Source: Rhodococcus sp. 1163
GTDB taxonomy: Bacteria > Actinomycetota > Actinomycetes > Mycobacteriales > Mycobacteriaceae
Assembly: GCF_002091985.1 (NCBI RefSeq)
Contig: NZ_MKKX01000038.1
Location: 496,001-560,000, forward strand
Length of the DNA: 64,000 bases
Direction: 5' to 3'
Shown here one piece after another: positions 35,364-44,876 of this stretch. The position numbers and the translations under genes were made by a program. Numbering within the stretch: position 1 is the first letter of the stretch; each line of letters begins with the position of its first letter. The notes beneath the pieces are model-generated. The model was not told the origin of the DNA and made no database searches. It worked only from the letters and a program-made list of their open reading frames with translations.

Positions 35364-36722
35364 GTGCAACGACGAATTATGGGCATCGAGACCGAGTTCG
35401 GTGTGACATGTACATTTCACGGGCACAGGCGGCTGAGTCCCGACGAGGTGGCCCGCTACCTGTTTCGCCGAGTCGTGTCCTGGGGCCGTAGCTCCAACGT
35501 TTTTCTTCGTAACGGTGCGCGGTTGTACCTCGACGTAGGTTCGCATCCGGAGTACGCGACGGCCGAGTGCGACAGCCTTCTGCAGCTCGTCACGCACGAC
35601 CGAGCCGGTGAGCGCGTGCTCGAAGACCTGCTGATCGATGCGGAACAGCGTCTCGCCGAAGAAGGTATCGGCGGCGATATCTACCTGTTCAAGAACAACA
35701 CCGATTCGGCCGGTAACTCCTACGGCTGCCACGAGAACTTTCTGGTGGCACGCGCAGGGGAGTTCTCCCGAATCTCCGACGTCTTGCTGCCTTTCCTGGT
35801 GACTCGCCAATTGATCTGTGGGGCCGGCAAGGTTTTGCAGACCCCCAAAGCTGCGACGTTCTGCCTCTCTCAGCGGGCCGAACACATCTGGGAAGGTGTG
35901 TCCTCCGCGACTACGCGCTCTCGACCGATCATCAACACCCGAGACGAACCACACGCCGATGCCGAGAAGTACCGGCGTCTGCATGTCATCGTCGGTGACT
36001 CGAACATGTCCGAGTCGAGCACCATGCTCAAGGTCGGTACCGCTGCGCTCGTTCTGGAAATGATCGAGGCCGGCGTCTCCTTCCGAGACTTCGCTCTGGA
36101 CAACCCGATTCGGGCGATTCGCGAGGTAAGCCACGATCTGACCGGCAGGAAGCCTGTCCGCCTGGCCGGTGGCCGTCAGGCCAGTGCACTGGAGATCCAG
36201 CGTGAGTACCACGCGCGAGCCGTCGAACACCTGAAGTCCCGAGAACCCGATCCACAGGTGGAGCAAGTGGTCGATCTGTGGGGCCGCACTCTCGACGCCG
36301 TGGAAGCGCAGGACTTTGCGAAGGTCGATACCGAGATCGACTGGGTGATCAAGCGCAAGCTGTTCCAGCGTTACCAGGATCGCTACTCGATGGAGCTGTC
36401 GGATCCGAAGATCGCTCAGCTCGACTTGGCGTATCACGACATCAAGCGCGGTCGCGGGGTGTTCGACGTTCTTCAACGCAAAGGCTTGGTCAAACGCATC
36501 ACCGAAGACGAACAAATCGACGAGGCGGTCAATGTGCCACCGCAAACGACTCGCGCGAAGCTGCGAGGCGAATTCATCACCGCCGCGCAGGAAGCAGGAC
36601 GCGACTTCACCGTGGACTGGGTACATCTCAAGCTGAACGACCAGGCACAGCGCACCGTGCTGTGCAAGGATCCGTTCCGTTCGGTCGACGAACGCGTGGA
36701 GCGTCTGATCGCTTCGATGTAG
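35364..36722 (+). CDS. pafA: Pup-protein ligase PafA
   Basis: PafA phosphorylates the C-terminal Glu of deamidated Pup and joins it to substrate lysines. The 452-residue sequence is nearly collinear with M. tuberculosis PafA from memory: [20 protein letters not shown] at the start, [15 protein letters not shown] with catalytic Asp57, and [21 protein letters not shown] for nucleotide binding. It belongs to the glutamine synthetase/gamma-glutamyl-cysteine ligase fold, as does Dop. It is followed 31 bp later by pafB, which has its own promoter. Confidence 0.97.
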   Translation: MQRRIMGIETEFGVTCTFHGHRRLSPDEVARYLFRRVVSWGRSSNVFLRNGARLYLDVGSHPEYATAECDSLLQLVTHDRAGERVLEDLLIDAEQRLAEEGIGGDIYLFKNNTDSAGNSYGCHENFLVARAGEFSRISDVLLPFLVTRQLICGAGKVLQTPKAATFCLSQRAEHIWEGVSSATTRSRPIINTRDEPHADAEKYRRLHVIVGDSNMSESSTMLKVGTAALVLEMIEAGVSFRDFALDNPIRAIREVSHDLTGRKPVRLAGGRQASALEIQREYHARAVEHLKSREPDPQVEQVVDLWGRTLDAVEAQDFAKVDTEIDWVIKRKLFQRYQDRYSMELSDPKIAQLDLAYHDIKRGRGVFDVLQRKGLVKRITEDEQIDEAVNVPPQTTRAKLRGEFITAAQEAGRDFTVDWVHLKLNDQAQRTVLCKDPFRSVDERVERLIASM

Positions 36723-36741
36723 CGGGTCACGCATCGACCAT

Positions 36742-36747
36742 TAGGCT
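36742..36747 (+). promoter_or_regulatory. -10 box TAGGCT, leaderless promoter of pafBC
   Basis: TAGGCT ends 6 nt before the pafB GTG at 36754. pafBC can therefore be expressed apart from pafA. Confidence 0.6.
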
Positions 36748-36753
36748 GCCATA

Positions 36754-37743
36754 GTGGCGATCACCAAAGTCGAGCGATTGATGAACCTGGTCATCTGTCT
36801 CCTGTCGACGCGGCAGTTCGTGACCGCGGAGCGGATCCGAGACAGCGTCGCAGGGTACGGAGACTCGGGGACCGACGAAGCGTTCAGTCGCATGTTCGAG
36901 CGAGACAAGAACGAACTCCGCGATCTCGGCGTGCCGTTGGAGACCGGGCTGGCTGCCGGCTCGGGAGGGATCGAGGGCTATCGGATCAATCGTGATGCCT
37001 ACGAGCTCCCGGCCATCGATCTCAGCCGAGAAGAAGCCGCCGCCGTCGCAGTCGCCGTGCAGTTGTGGGAGTCCCCAGAGTTGACTTCCGCAGCGCAAAG
37101 CGCGCTCCTCAAGCTACGTGCCGCCGGCATTCAGGTCGATCAGGACCAATCGGCGGCGTCGGTCACCGCGGTTCCAGCGCGGACCAGAGGCTCCGAACCT
37201 GCGCTCGGTGCCTTGCTTTCGGCAATCGACGCGGGGCGGTCCGTCCGTTTCGAGCATCGAGGCTCGACCACAGACCCTTACGTCACTCGCACCGTGCAAC
37301 CGTGGGGCGTAGTCACGTTTCGCGGACGGTGGTACCTGGTGGGGCACGACGTCGATCGCGACGACATTCGGACGTTCCGGTTGTCGCGGATCGGCGATGA
37401 CGTTTCCACGTTCGGGCGCACCGGAAGTGTCCGTAAGCCCGAGGGCATCGATCTTCAGTCCATTGTCGAACGAGTTGCCGGAACCGCGGAGGTCAGCGGA
37501 TCGGCAACCGTTTGGGTTGTCGACGATGCCGCATTCGAGATCAGAAGACTGGGAACTGCGCTGGAGGACCGCACAGTCGGCGGAAGAAGCGGATCGGTCG
37601 TACAGATCCCGGTACGTTCGTGGGAATGGGTGACCCGTCTCGTGGCAGGGCACGGGGGTGATGCTTTGGTACTGGATCCGCCGGAGCTACGTGCCGACGT
37701 CATTCGTGCGCTGCGTTCCGCAGCGGTCGCGGCGTCACGGTGA
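36754..37743 (+). CDS. pafB: WYL-domain transcriptional activator PafB
   Basis: PafB and PafC together form the transcriptional activator of the mycobacterial LexA/RecA-independent DNA-damage response. The 329-residue protein has an N-terminal winged helix (ERLMNLVICLLSTRQFVTAERIRDSVAGYG), a WYL domain at about 145-240 (VRFEHRGSTTDPYVTRTVQPWGVVTFRGRWYLVGHDVDRDDIRTFRLSRI), and a C-terminal WCX-like part. The WYL pocket is thought to sense a nucleic-acid ligand. The stop overlaps the pafC GTG as GTGA. Despite the name, the pair is not needed for pupylation. Confidence 0.93.
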   Translation: MAITKVERLMNLVICLLSTRQFVTAERIRDSVAGYGDSGTDEAFSRMFERDKNELRDLGVPLETGLAAGSGGIEGYRINRDAYELPAIDLSREEAAAVAVAVQLWESPELTSAAQSALLKLRAAGIQVDQDQSAASVTAVPARTRGSEPALGALLSAIDAGRSVRFEHRGSTTDPYVTRTVQPWGVVTFRGRWYLVGHDVDRDDIRTFRLSRIGDDVSTFGRTGSVRKPEGIDLQSIVERVAGTAEVSGSATVWVVDDAAFEIRRLGTALEDRTVGGRSGSVVQIPVRSWEWVTRLVAGHGGDALVLDPPELRADVIRALRSAAVAASR

Positions 37744-38711
37744 GCGCGCGACTGTCGGTGCGGTTGGCCCGACTCCTCAACATGGTGCCTTTCTTCCTGG
37801 CCAATCCGGGCCTGAGCGCAGCCGAAGCAGCGCGCGAGCTCGGCGTATCCACCACGACCCTGATGACCGATCTGAATCAGCTCTGGATGTGCGGATTGCC
37901 CGGCTACGGTCCCGGAGATCTCATCGACCTGTCCTTCTCCGAGGAGAGCATCGAGGTGACGTTCTCTGCCGGAATCGATCGTCCGCTGCGGTTGACGTCG
38001 ACCGAAGCCACGGCCCTGCTCGTCGCACTTCGTTCATTGACCTCGATGCCGGGGATGGTGGATCCGTCAGCTGCGCAGCGCGCGATCGCGAAGATCGAGG
38101 ATGCGGCGGGAGCTGCTGCCGCCAACGTCCCCCGATCATCCGGGCAAGATACGGCGACATCGGTACCGGAGAGCGAGGCCGCGGCCGCCATCCGCTCTGC
38201 CCTTCGGAATCGACATGCGCTCGAATTGACCTATTACTCCGCTTCGCGTGACGCCGTGTCCGAACGAATCGTCGATCCGATCCGAACTGTCCTGATCGAC
38301 GATCACAGCTACCTGCAGGCTTGGTGCCGTCGCGCCGAGGGAGTGCGACTGTTTCGATTCGATCGAATCGACAGCGCAGTCGAGCTTTCCGAGCCGTCGC
38401 GCCCTCCCGAGGGCGTGCCACAGGACGACAGTTTCGAGATCTTCAATGACGACCCCTCGCTCCCACAGGCTCTACTCGAGATCCAACCCAGTTTCGTGTG
38501 GGTGATGGACTACTACCCGATGACTCAGATAGGTGCTGCGGCAGATGGCTCGATCACGGTGACGATGCGATTCGCGACCTTGGCGTGGATGACCCGTTTG
38601 ACGCTTGGTTTCGGTACGGGTATCGCGGTGCTCGGACCGCCGGAACTGCAGCGCAGCGTCAACGAACGCGCCCAGACCGCGCTGGCTGCTTATGCTGAGC
38701 TCGGTGAATGA
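37740..38711 (+). CDS. pafC: WYL-domain transcriptional activator PafC
   Basis: PafC is the partner of PafB. The 323-residue protein has the same order: an N-terminal winged helix (RLARLLNMVPFFLANPGLSAAEAARELGVSTTTLMTDLNQLWMCGLPGYG), a WYL domain at about 155-235 (LELTYYSASRDAVSERIVDPIRTVLIDDHSYLQAWCRRAEGVRLFRFDRI), and a C-terminal WCX domain (FATLAWMTRLTLGFGTGIAVLGPPEL). It is co-translated with pafB. tatA follows after 122 bp, with its own promoter-like TACGCT and ribosome binding site. Confidence 0.93.
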   Translation: MSARLSVRLARLLNMVPFFLANPGLSAAEAARELGVSTTTLMTDLNQLWMCGLPGYGPGDLIDLSFSEESIEVTFSAGIDRPLRLTSTEATALLVALRSLTSMPGMVDPSAAQRAIAKIEDAAGAAAANVPRSSGQDTATSVPESEAAAAIRSALRNRHALELTYYSASRDAVSERIVDPIRTVLIDDHSYLQAWCRRAEGVRLFRFDRIDSAVELSEPSRPPEGVPQDDSFEIFNDDPSLPQALLEIQPSFVWVMDYYPMTQIGAAADGSITVTMRFATLAWMTRLTLGFGTGIAVLGPPELQRSVNERAQTALAAYAELGE

Positions 38712-38833
38712 TTCGAGCGAGGTTGTTTCGCACTGCTCAATATCAATGAACTTGCCGTTAACACTCGGTTTCTTCGGGTCCGACTAGGTCTGATGTCGGG
38801 TACGCTCGAGGTATCTGATTCTGGGAGGTACAC

Positions 38834-39115
38834 ATGGGAGCCTTGAGCCCGTGGCACTGGGCCATCGTCGCGGTGGTCGTCGTAATTCTGTTCGGTTCCA
38901 AGAAGCTGCCCGAAGCAGCTCGGGGACTGGGCCGCTCGCTGCGCATCTTCAAAAGCGAAGTGAAGGAGATGCAGAACGACGGCAAGGCCGAAGCTCCTGC
39001 CGCTCAACCTGCCGCGCCGACGCAGCTCAATCCTGCGGTGCCGGTCGACCCGCACGCCGTGGACGCTCATCCCGTCGACGGTGTGAGCAGCCGACCTGAC
39101 ACCAAGTCGGCCTGA
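38834..39115 (+). CDS. tatA: Twin-arginine translocase subunit TatA
   Basis: TatA oligomers form the pore of the Tat system for export of folded proteins. The 93-residue protein has a short N-terminal membrane helix ([15 protein letters not shown], residues 7-21), the hinge [14 protein letters not shown], an amphipathic helix ([13 protein letters not shown]), and a disordered Pro/Ala-rich tail. GGGAGG precedes the ATG. tatC follows after a 28-bp palindrome. Confidence 0.95.
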   Translation: MGALSPWHWAIVAVVVVILFGSKKLPEAARGLGRSLRIFKSEVKEMQNDGKAEAPAAQPAAPTQLNPAVPVDPHAVDAHPVDGVSSRPDTKSA

Positions 39116-39133
39116 GAAGAACGATACGTAGCT

Positions 39134-39161
39134 AACCGGGGTGCTGATCAGCACCCCGGTT
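39134..39161. terminator. 28-bp perfect palindrome between tatA and tatC
   Basis: Positions 39134-39161 equal their own reverse complement (half-site AACCGGGGTGCTGA), forming a strong hairpin 18 bp after the tatA stop and 22 bp before the tatC ATG. No T-run follows. It is probably a partial terminator or an mRNA stabiliser that lets TatA exceed TatC. Confidence 0.6.
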
Positions 39162-39183
39162 CACTGCTGAGCGAAGACAGAGA

Positions 39184-40146
39184 ATGCGAATCCCGTTCGA
39201 CCCAAGGCGAAGCAAGCGCCGACTGAATCCCGACGGCACGATGTCGTTGGTCGATCACTTGTACGAGTTGCGGACTCGGTTGATGTGGGCTCTGCTCGCC
39301 GTTGCCGTGACGACGGCCTTCGGCTTTTTCTGGTACTCGCACACCTTGTTCGGCTTCGAGAGCCTCGGTGACCTCCTACGCGGTCCTTATTGCTCGCTCG
39401 ATCCAAGTTTGAGAGCGAATCTGAGCAACGACGATTCGTGCCGCTTGCTGGCTACCGGCCCATTCGATCAGTTCCTCCTCCGATTCAAGGTCGCGTTCAC
39501 CGCCGGCGTGGTGTTGGCATGTCCTATATGGCTCTACCAGCTGTGGGCCTTCATCACCCCAGGTCTCTACGCGAAGGAACGCGGTTATGCGATCGCGTTC
39601 GTGTCGTCCGCGGCTGCACTGTTCGTCGCAGGTGCGATTCTCGCGTACTTCGTCGTGGCCAAGGGCCTGCACTTCTTGTTGTCCATCGGTGACAACGTTC
39701 AGATCACGGCGCTCAGCGGTGACCAGTACTTCGGGTTCTTGATCAATTTGCTGATCATTTTCGGTGTCAGCTTCGAGATTCCGCTTCTGGTGGTGGCGTT
39801 GAATTTCGTGGGCATCTTGACCTACGAACGATTGAAAGCATGGCGCCGCGGACTGATTTTCGGACTGTTCGTCTTCGCTGCGATCGCAACGCCCGGACAA
39901 GACCCGTTCTCGATGTTGGCATTGGCGTTGGCACTTACGATCCTGTTCGAGATGGCAGTGCAGATCGCTCGCATTCACGACAGGCGTAAATTGCGCAAGA
40001 GTAGCGAGGAATGGGGTGATGTATCCGATGACGAAGCATCGTCGATCGATTTCACTGGATCCATCGAATCACCGAACAAGGTCGAGGCACCGAGCAAGGT
40101 CGAGGCACCCCGTCAACCCCAGCAGGACTTCACCGACACGATCTGA
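39184..40146 (+). CDS. tatC: Twin-arginine translocase subunit TatC
   Basis: TatC recognises the twin-arginine signal peptide. The 320-residue protein has the family N-terminus ([30 protein letters not shown]), six membrane helices, the conserved FRVSLFAG-like first periplasmic loop ([33 protein letters not shown]), and [46 protein letters not shown]. The C-terminal 70 residues are a hydrophilic tail with a repeated motif ([12 protein letters not shown]). helY starts 9 bp downstream. Confidence 0.96.
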   Translation: MRIPFDPRRSKRRLNPDGTMSLVDHLYELRTRLMWALLAVAVTTAFGFFWYSHTLFGFESLGDLLRGPYCSLDPSLRANLSNDDSCRLLATGPFDQFLLRFKVAFTAGVVLACPIWLYQLWAFITPGLYAKERGYAIAFVSSAAALFVAGAILAYFVVAKGLHFLLSIGDNVQITALSGDQYFGFLINLLIIFGVSFEIPLLVVALNFVGILTYERLKAWRRGLIFGLFVFAAIATPGQDPFSMLALALALTILFEMAVQIARIHDRRKLRKSSEEWGDVSDDEASSIDFTGSIESPNKVEAPSKVEAPRQPQQDFTDTI

Positions 40147-40155
40147 CGTGATCGA

Positions 40156-42879
40156 GTGAGCGCCTCGACGTCCGAATTGCAGAAGTTCGCCGGTGAGCTG
40201 AGCTTTCCACTCGATCGTTTCCAAATCGATGCCTGTACGGCGTTGGAGGCAGGCCACGGCGTGCTGGTGTGCGCTCCCACCGGTGCGGGTAAAACGATTA
40301 TCGGTGAGTTCGCCGTTCATCTCGCCCTCGCATCGGGTCGCAAGTGCTTCTATACGACTCCGATCAAAGCACTGAGCAATCAGAAGTTCGCCGAGCTGAC
40401 GGCACGGTACGGCCGGTCGACTGTCGGCCTGTTGACCGGTGACTCGAGCATCAATCCCGATGCTCCGATCGTCGTGATGACGACCGAAGTCTTGCGAAAC
40501 ATGCTCTATGCCAACTCGAATGCCCTTCGGGGACTGTCCCACGTGGTCATGGATGAGGTTCACTATCTCGCGGATCGGTTCCGGGGTGCGGTGTGGGAAG
40601 AGGTGATTCTTCATCTCTCGCAGGACGTTCGACTGGTCAGCCTGTCGGCGACCGTGAGCAACGCCGAGGAGTTCGGCGCGTGGATGGAGACGGTCCGGGG
40701 AGATACCACCGTCGTGGTGGACGAGAATCGACCGGTGCCGTTGTCGCAGCACATCATGGTCGGCCGCCGGTTGTTCGATTTGTTCGACAATCGCTCTCAC
40801 TCCAGCGGGGGTGCGGCAAAACCTGTCGTCGACCGCGATCTGGTCCGCCATGTGAAGGAACGGCAGTCACTCGATTACGTCGACAGATGGCAAGCGCCCC
40901 ATGGAAGAGGGCGCGGGCGTGGTGGACACGGAGCGAGTGCGAACAATCGCCCTCTGCCGCGGCCCGAAGTTATCGCTCGGCTAGATCAGGAAGGTCTACT
41001 CCCGGCGATCACTTTCATCTTCAGCCGTGCCGGTTGTGACGCCGCGCTGACGCAATGTCTGCGTTCCCGGTTGGTTCTCACGACGCCGGAGCAGGTCGAA
41101 GAGATTCGCGACATTGTCGAAAAGCACACTTCCGAGCTTCCCCGTCAGGATCTCGAAGTACTCGGCTTCTGGGAGTGGCGCGAGGCCCTCGAGCGGGGTC
41201 TCGCTGCCCATCATGCGGGCATGCTGCCGGTCTTCCGACATACGGTCGAAGAGCTGTTCGTCAAAGGCCTGGTCCGGGCAGTGTTTGCCACCGAAACCTT
41301 GGCTCTGGGCATCAATATGCCTGCACGCACCGTCGTGCTCGAGAAGCTGGTCAAGTTCAACGGCGAAACTCATGCGGAGTTGACTCCGGGGGAGTACACC
41401 CAGCTGACGGGTCGAGCGGGCCGCCGCGGCATCGATATCGAAGGTCATGCGGTCGTGTTGTGGCAGCCGGGAACCGAGCCGACCGAAGTAGCGGGTCTGG
41501 CATCGACCCGCACCTTTCCGCTGCGGAGTTCATTCCGCCCGGGCTACAACATGTCGATCAATCTGGTCGAACAGTTCGGAGCTGCCGACTCGCGCGCATT
41601 GCTGGAACGCTCGTTTGCCCAGTTTCAAGCGGACCGATCTGTCGTCGGTCTCGTTCGCGGCATCGAGCGCAACGATGTGACTCTGACCCAGTTGGGTGCG
41701 CGACTGGGTGGACCGGAGGGCGAATACTTCGAGTACGCCAAACTGCGGGAACGACTGAAGGACCGCGAGAAAACCCTCGAGCGTCAGGGACGGCAGGACC
41801 GAAGGGACAATGCCGTCGAATCGCTACGAACTCTCAAGCGTGGCGACGTCGTATCCGTTCCCAGCGGCAAACGCAGCGGGTTGGCTGTTGTCCTCGAGCC
41901 CGATGACGACCTCACCGATCCTCGGCCCCTGGTTCTGACCGAGGACAAGTGGGCCGGACGAGTGTCGGCTGCCGACTTCCCCTCTCCTGCAGACTCCTTG
42001 GGCGCGATGCGTTTGCCTCGTTACGTCGATCATCGAACAGCGAGGACTCGGCGTGATTTGGCGGCGGCGTTGCGTTCGACCGGCATCTCCGTGCCATCGG
42101 ATCACCGACGCCGTAAATCCACGGCGGCCGACGACCGCGAACTCGCCACGTTGAGGCGGAGCATACGTTCGCATCCAGTTCATTCGAGGTCCGATCGTGA
42201 GGAACTCGGCCGAGTGGGCGAGCGGTACAACAGGCTTGCTCGGGAGAACGAATCGATGCGACGCAAGGTGTCCGCCACGACCAATTCGTTGGCGCGTACA
42301 TTCGATCGGATTTTGTCGCTGCTTGCCGAAAGGGAGTACATCACTGCCGGTCGTACACCCGAGGTGACGGGCAACGGTTCGCGATTGAGCCGCATCTACT
42401 CCGAATCGGACCTGCTTGTCGCCGAGTGCCTGCGGCAACGCCTCTGGCTCGGCCTTGCTCCCGCCGAACTTGCAGCCGTTGTGTCCTCGGTCGTGTTCGA
42501 GTCACGACAAGAAGGCGACTCGACTCCGCAGGGGCCAACCGGACCCGTGCGTCATGCGCTGACCGAGACGGTCCGGGTATGGACGGAATTGCGCGCCGAC
42601 GAGATTCGACACTCTCTACCGCCGACACGTGAACCCGATATGGGGTTCGTGAAAGCCGTGTATCGCTGGGCCAGCGACAGCTCGCTCGTAGATGCTCTCG
42701 TAGCTGCAGGAGACAACGGAAAAGCTCTGTCCGGGGGCGATTTCGTTCGATGGTGCCGACAGGTCATCGATCTACTCGATCAAGTACGTCTCGCTTCGCC
42801 GGATCCGGAGATATCCAAGACGGCTGCTCGCGCAGTTACTGCCTTACGACGTGGTGTTGTCGCAGTCGATGCGGCTTGA
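40156..42879 (+). CDS. helY: Ski2/Mtr4-like DEAD/DEVH-box helicase HelY
   Basis: HelY is a superfamily 2 ATP-dependent helicase of the Ski2/Mtr4 group, presumed to act on RNA. The 907-residue protein has Walker A APTGAGKT at 40-47, motif II DEVH at 133-136, motif III SATVSNAEEF, HHAGMLPVFR, and motif VI QLTGRAGRRGID around residue 415-425. The arm-like insertion and a C-terminal helical domain (about 640-907) follow. A flexible Gly/Arg-rich loop at about 245-265 (GRGRGRGGHGASANN) is typical of the actinobacterial form. The GTG at 40156 follows tatC by 9 bp, so the tatC-helY pair is one transcript (Rv2093c-Rv2092c order in M. tuberculosis). Confidence 0.93.
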   Translation: MSASTSELQKFAGELSFPLDRFQIDACTALEAGHGVLVCAPTGAGKTIIGEFAVHLALASGRKCFYTTPIKALSNQKFAELTARYGRSTVGLLTGDSSINPDAPIVVMTTEVLRNMLYANSNALRGLSHVVMDEVHYLADRFRGAVWEEVILHLSQDVRLVSLSATVSNAEEFGAWMETVRGDTTVVVDENRPVPLSQHIMVGRRLFDLFDNRSHSSGGAAKPVVDRDLVRHVKERQSLDYVDRWQAPHGRGRGRGGHGASANNRPLPRPEVIARLDQEGLLPAITFIFSRAGCDAALTQCLRSRLVLTTPEQVEEIRDIVEKHTSELPRQDLEVLGFWEWREALERGLAAHHAGMLPVFRHTVEELFVKGLVRAVFATETLALGINMPARTVVLEKLVKFNGETHAELTPGEYTQLTGRAGRRGIDIEGHAVVLWQPGTEPTEVAGLASTRTFPLRSSFRPGYNMSINLVEQFGAADSRALLERSFAQFQADRSVVGLVRGIERNDVTLTQLGARLGGPEGEYFEYAKLRERLKDREKTLERQGRQDRRDNAVESLRTLKRGDVVSVPSGKRSGLAVVLEPDDDLTDPRPLVLTEDKWAGRVSAADFPSPADSLGAMRLPRYVDHRTARTRRDLAAALRSTGISVPSDHRRRKSTAADDRELATLRRSIRSHPVHSRSDREELGRVGERYNRLARENESMRRKVSATTNSLARTFDRILSLLAEREYITAGRTPEVTGNGSRLSRIYSESDLLVAECLRQRLWLGLAPAELAAVVSSVVFESRQEGDSTPQGPTGPVRHALTETVRVWTELRADEIRHSLPPTREPDMGFVKAVYRWASDSSLVDALVAAGDNGKALSGGDFVRWCRQVIDLLDQVRLASPDPEISKTAARAVTALRRGVVAVDAA

Positions 42880-42925
42880 GGTAATTCCGTTAAGGTGTGA
42901 CGACATCGATTCAAGTGGAGGCGAG

Positions 42926-43792
42926 ATGACCGGCCCTTACGGTCCGAACAACCCTGATGAGCAGTGGTCGCGTAATCAGGGGCAACGGGAAGAACCAGCG
43001 TCGGAGACCCATTCTGGTTCTGAATTCCCGACGACCGGTCAGCCATGGGAGCAACAGGGACCCAGTCAGCAAGCACCTGGTCAGCAAGCATGGGGCCAAG
43101 CCGGACCCACATCTGGCCAACCGACTCAGGGCTACCCGCAGCAGCCGCCCTATTCACAGGGGCAATACCCAGCGCAGCCCCAGGGGCAGGGTAACTATCC
43201 AACTCAGTCCTTCGAGCAGGGCCAGTTCCCGCAGGGGCAGTATCCGCAGGGGCAATTTCCCCAGGGCCAGTTCCCACAAGGCCAGTTCCCACAAGGCCAA
43301 TTTCCCCAGGGGCAGTACCCCCAGGGCCAGTTCTCGCAAGGTCAGTTCCCGCAGGGCCAGTATCCGCAGGGGCAGTATCCACAAGGTCAAAACCCGCAGG
43401 CCCAGTACGGCAGCATGTATCCAGGTCAGCAGCAGCCCGGTCAGCAGCAGTGGAATCCAGGTCAACAACCACCTGAGGGCACCAAGTCGAAGACACCCCT
43501 GTTCGTGATCGGCGGGTTGGTCGTCGCAATTCTTCTCATCGGTGGGGTGCTTTTTGCGACCTTGGGTGGAACGAAGACCCTCGATGCTGACGCAGCCGAG
43601 GCCGGAATCGAAGAGATTGTCTCCGGAACCTACGGCGCCACAAGCGTTTCGAACGTAGATTGCCCCAGCGGCCAGGCCGTCGAAAAAGGTGCATCCTTCG
43701 ATTGCTCGGTGCGAGTCGATGGCATCGACAAGAAGGTGACGTTGACGTTCACCGATGACACCGGAACCTACGAGGTATCACGTCCGCGCTGA
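42926..43792 (+). CDS. DUF4333 membrane protein with QGQFP/QGQYP repeats
   Basis: The 288-residue protein has a long Gln/Gly/Pro/Tyr-rich cytoplasmic region (1-188), a single membrane helix (about 191-213, PLFVIGGLVVAILLIGGVLF), and an external C-terminal DUF4333 domain (about 218-288) with two cysteines (VDCPSGQAV and FDCSV) that could form a disulfide. It matches the Rv2091c position after helY. Residues 98-157 are twelve consecutive pentapeptides QGQ(F/Y/N)(P/S). The ATG at 42926 follows GGAGGCGAG. Function unknown; the repetitive tail may bind other envelope proteins or phase-separate (speculative). Confidence 0.85.
   Translation: MTGPYGPNNPDEQWSRNQGQREEPASETHSGSEFPTTGQPWEQQGPSQQAPGQQAWGQAGPTSGQPTQGYPQQPPYSQGQYPAQPQGQGNYPTQSFEQGQFPQGQYPQGQFPQGQFPQGQFPQGQFPQGQYPQGQFSQGQFPQGQYPQGQYPQGQNPQAQYGSMYPGQQQPGQQQWNPGQQPPEGTKSKTPLFVIGGLVVAILLIGGVLFATLGGTKTLDADAAEAGIEEIVSGTYGATSVSNVDCPSGQAVEKGASFDCSVRVDGIDKKVTLTFTDDTGTYEVSRPR
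43217..43396 (+). repeat. Coding tandem repeat, 12 units of 15 bp
   Basis: Twelve in-frame 15-bp units encode QGQFP, QGQYP, QGQFS or QGQNP in the DUF4333 protein. Third-position changes between units show age, yet several neighbours are identical. Confidence 0.85.
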
Positions 43793-43824
43793 CATACCGG
43801 GACCAACTGACGTACTGGGACCAA

Positions 43825-43878
43825 CTGACGTACGAAACCCAGCTGAGATAGGGAGTGCAGCTGGGTTTCGTACGTCAG
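43825..43878. terminator. Bidirectional terminator with 21-bp perfect stem
   Basis: Arms 43825-43845 and 43858-43878 are perfect complements with a 12-nt loop, between the convergent DUF4333 and exonuclease genes. The right arm covers the exonuclease stop codon. A 17-bp direct repeat (GGGACCAACTGACGTAC) at 43799-43815 and 43817-43833 partly overlaps the left arm. Confidence 0.75.
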
Positions 43879-44849
43879 GAACGTCCGTAGGTGCCCAGTG
43901 CCGAGGTCAGTCGATCCACGGCGCTGCCGATTCCGAGTTCGGAAGCCAGCTGCGACAGCCGATCCGGGTCGGCGGGCACAGCTGGGATGATGTCCGGCCG
44001 TGAGAACTCGACCTCGGCATCGGTGACGACGCGAACTACGGGCAGTGCTGCGTCCAGGTAGTCACTCGCCGCGGTCAGTTTTGCTCGGATGCCCTTCGCT
44101 AGATCGGATGCTGGATCGTTCACCGCTGCGCGCAGGTCGGCCACCGAGCCGTAGCGCAGCATGAGCGTCGACGCCGTCTTCTCGCCGACGCCTTTCACGC
44201 CCGGGAGCCCGTCCGAGGCATCACCGCGTAGAAGGGCGAGTTCGGCATATGCTTCGCCCGCCCGGTGCAGGGGAACCCCGTACTTGTCTGCCACTTCCGT
44301 GGGGCCGAACAACTCGGCCTTCGCCAACCCCCGCCCGACGTAGAGCACCCTGACCTGGTTGGGTTCATCGGATGCAACCTGCAGCAGATCTCGATCTCCG
44401 CTGACGACGACGACCGGATCTTCTCGCTCGCGCGCGGCCAGAGTTCCGAGTACGTCGTCGGCTTCGAGTCCGACCGATCCGGCAGTGGCGATCCCCGCGG
44501 CAGCGAGAACGTTCATGATCATCTCGACCTGCGGTGTCAGTGTTTCGGGTACTTCCTCGCTCGATCCGGCGTCGGGCAGTACTTCTGCGACGCGATGCGC
44601 CTTGTACGACGGCACTGCATCCACTCGAAACTGTGGGCGCCAATCGAGATCGAGGCAGACGGCGAGACGGCGCGGCTCGGTTCGAGCCATCAGAGCAGCG
44701 ACCATGTCGATGAATCCCCGCACGGCGTTGACCGGTCGCCCATCCGGGGCCGTGATCGATTCGGGTAGCGCGTAGTAGGCCCGAAACCACAGGCTGGCTC
44801 CGTCGAGAAGGAGAAGAGGTGACGTTCCCGGGGCTGTCATGGACATCAT
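43875..44849 (-). CDS. 5'-3' exonuclease (PolA N-terminal-like)
   Basis: The 324-residue protein is a stand-alone 5'-3' exonuclease/flap nuclease like the N-terminal domain of DNA polymerase I. Metal-binding acids are seen in [42 protein letters not shown] and [12 protein letters not shown]. The helix-three-turn-helix DNA-binding segment is [22 protein letters not shown]. The arch Lys/Arg is in VPSYKAHR. It likely acts in repair or in Okazaki primer removal. It matches the Rv2090 position. Three ATGs (44849, 44846, 44840) are possible; none has a clear ribosome binding site, and the longest is given. Confidence 0.9.
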   Translation of the reverse strand: MMSMTAPGTSPLLLLDGASLWFRAYYALPESITAPDGRPVNAVRGFIDMVAALMARTEPRRLAVCLDLDWRPQFRVDAVPSYKAHRVAEVLPDAGSSEEVPETLTPQVEMIMNVLAAAGIATAGSVGLEADDVLGTLAAREREDPVVVVSGDRDLLQVASDEPNQVRVLYVGRGLAKAELFGPTEVADKYGVPLHRAGEAYAELALLRGDASDGLPGVKGVGEKTASTLMLRYGSVADLRAAVNDPASDLAKGIRAKLTAASDYLDAALPVVRVVTDAEVEFSRPDIIPAVPADPDRLSQLASELGIGSAVDRLTSALGTYGRS

Positions 44850-44864
44850 CTTGCCAAACGCCGT

Positions 44865-44870
44865 TAGCCT
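44865..44870 (+). promoter_or_regulatory. -10 box TAGCCT, leaderless promoter of the Xaa-Pro peptidase gene
   Basis: TAGCCT ends 6 nt before the ATG at 44877 without a ribosome binding site. Confidence 0.5.
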
Positions 44871-44876
44871 GAAGTC

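Noticed and set aside
34491-36734. Open frame of 747 codons on the minus strand
   Set aside because: Antisense to pafA and partly frame-shifted over the PAP2-DGK gene; both real genes have family motifs.
43217-43396. Regular 15-bp repeats as a CRISPR array
   Set aside because: The units are contiguous without spacers, in frame, and encode QGQFP/QGQYP; no cas genes nearby.
42780-43529. Gly/Thr/Pro/Asp-rich frame on the minus strand opposite the DUF4333 gene
   Set aside because: A reverse reading of the tandem repeat; no conserved domain, and the sense frame has a membrane helix and DUF4333 domain.
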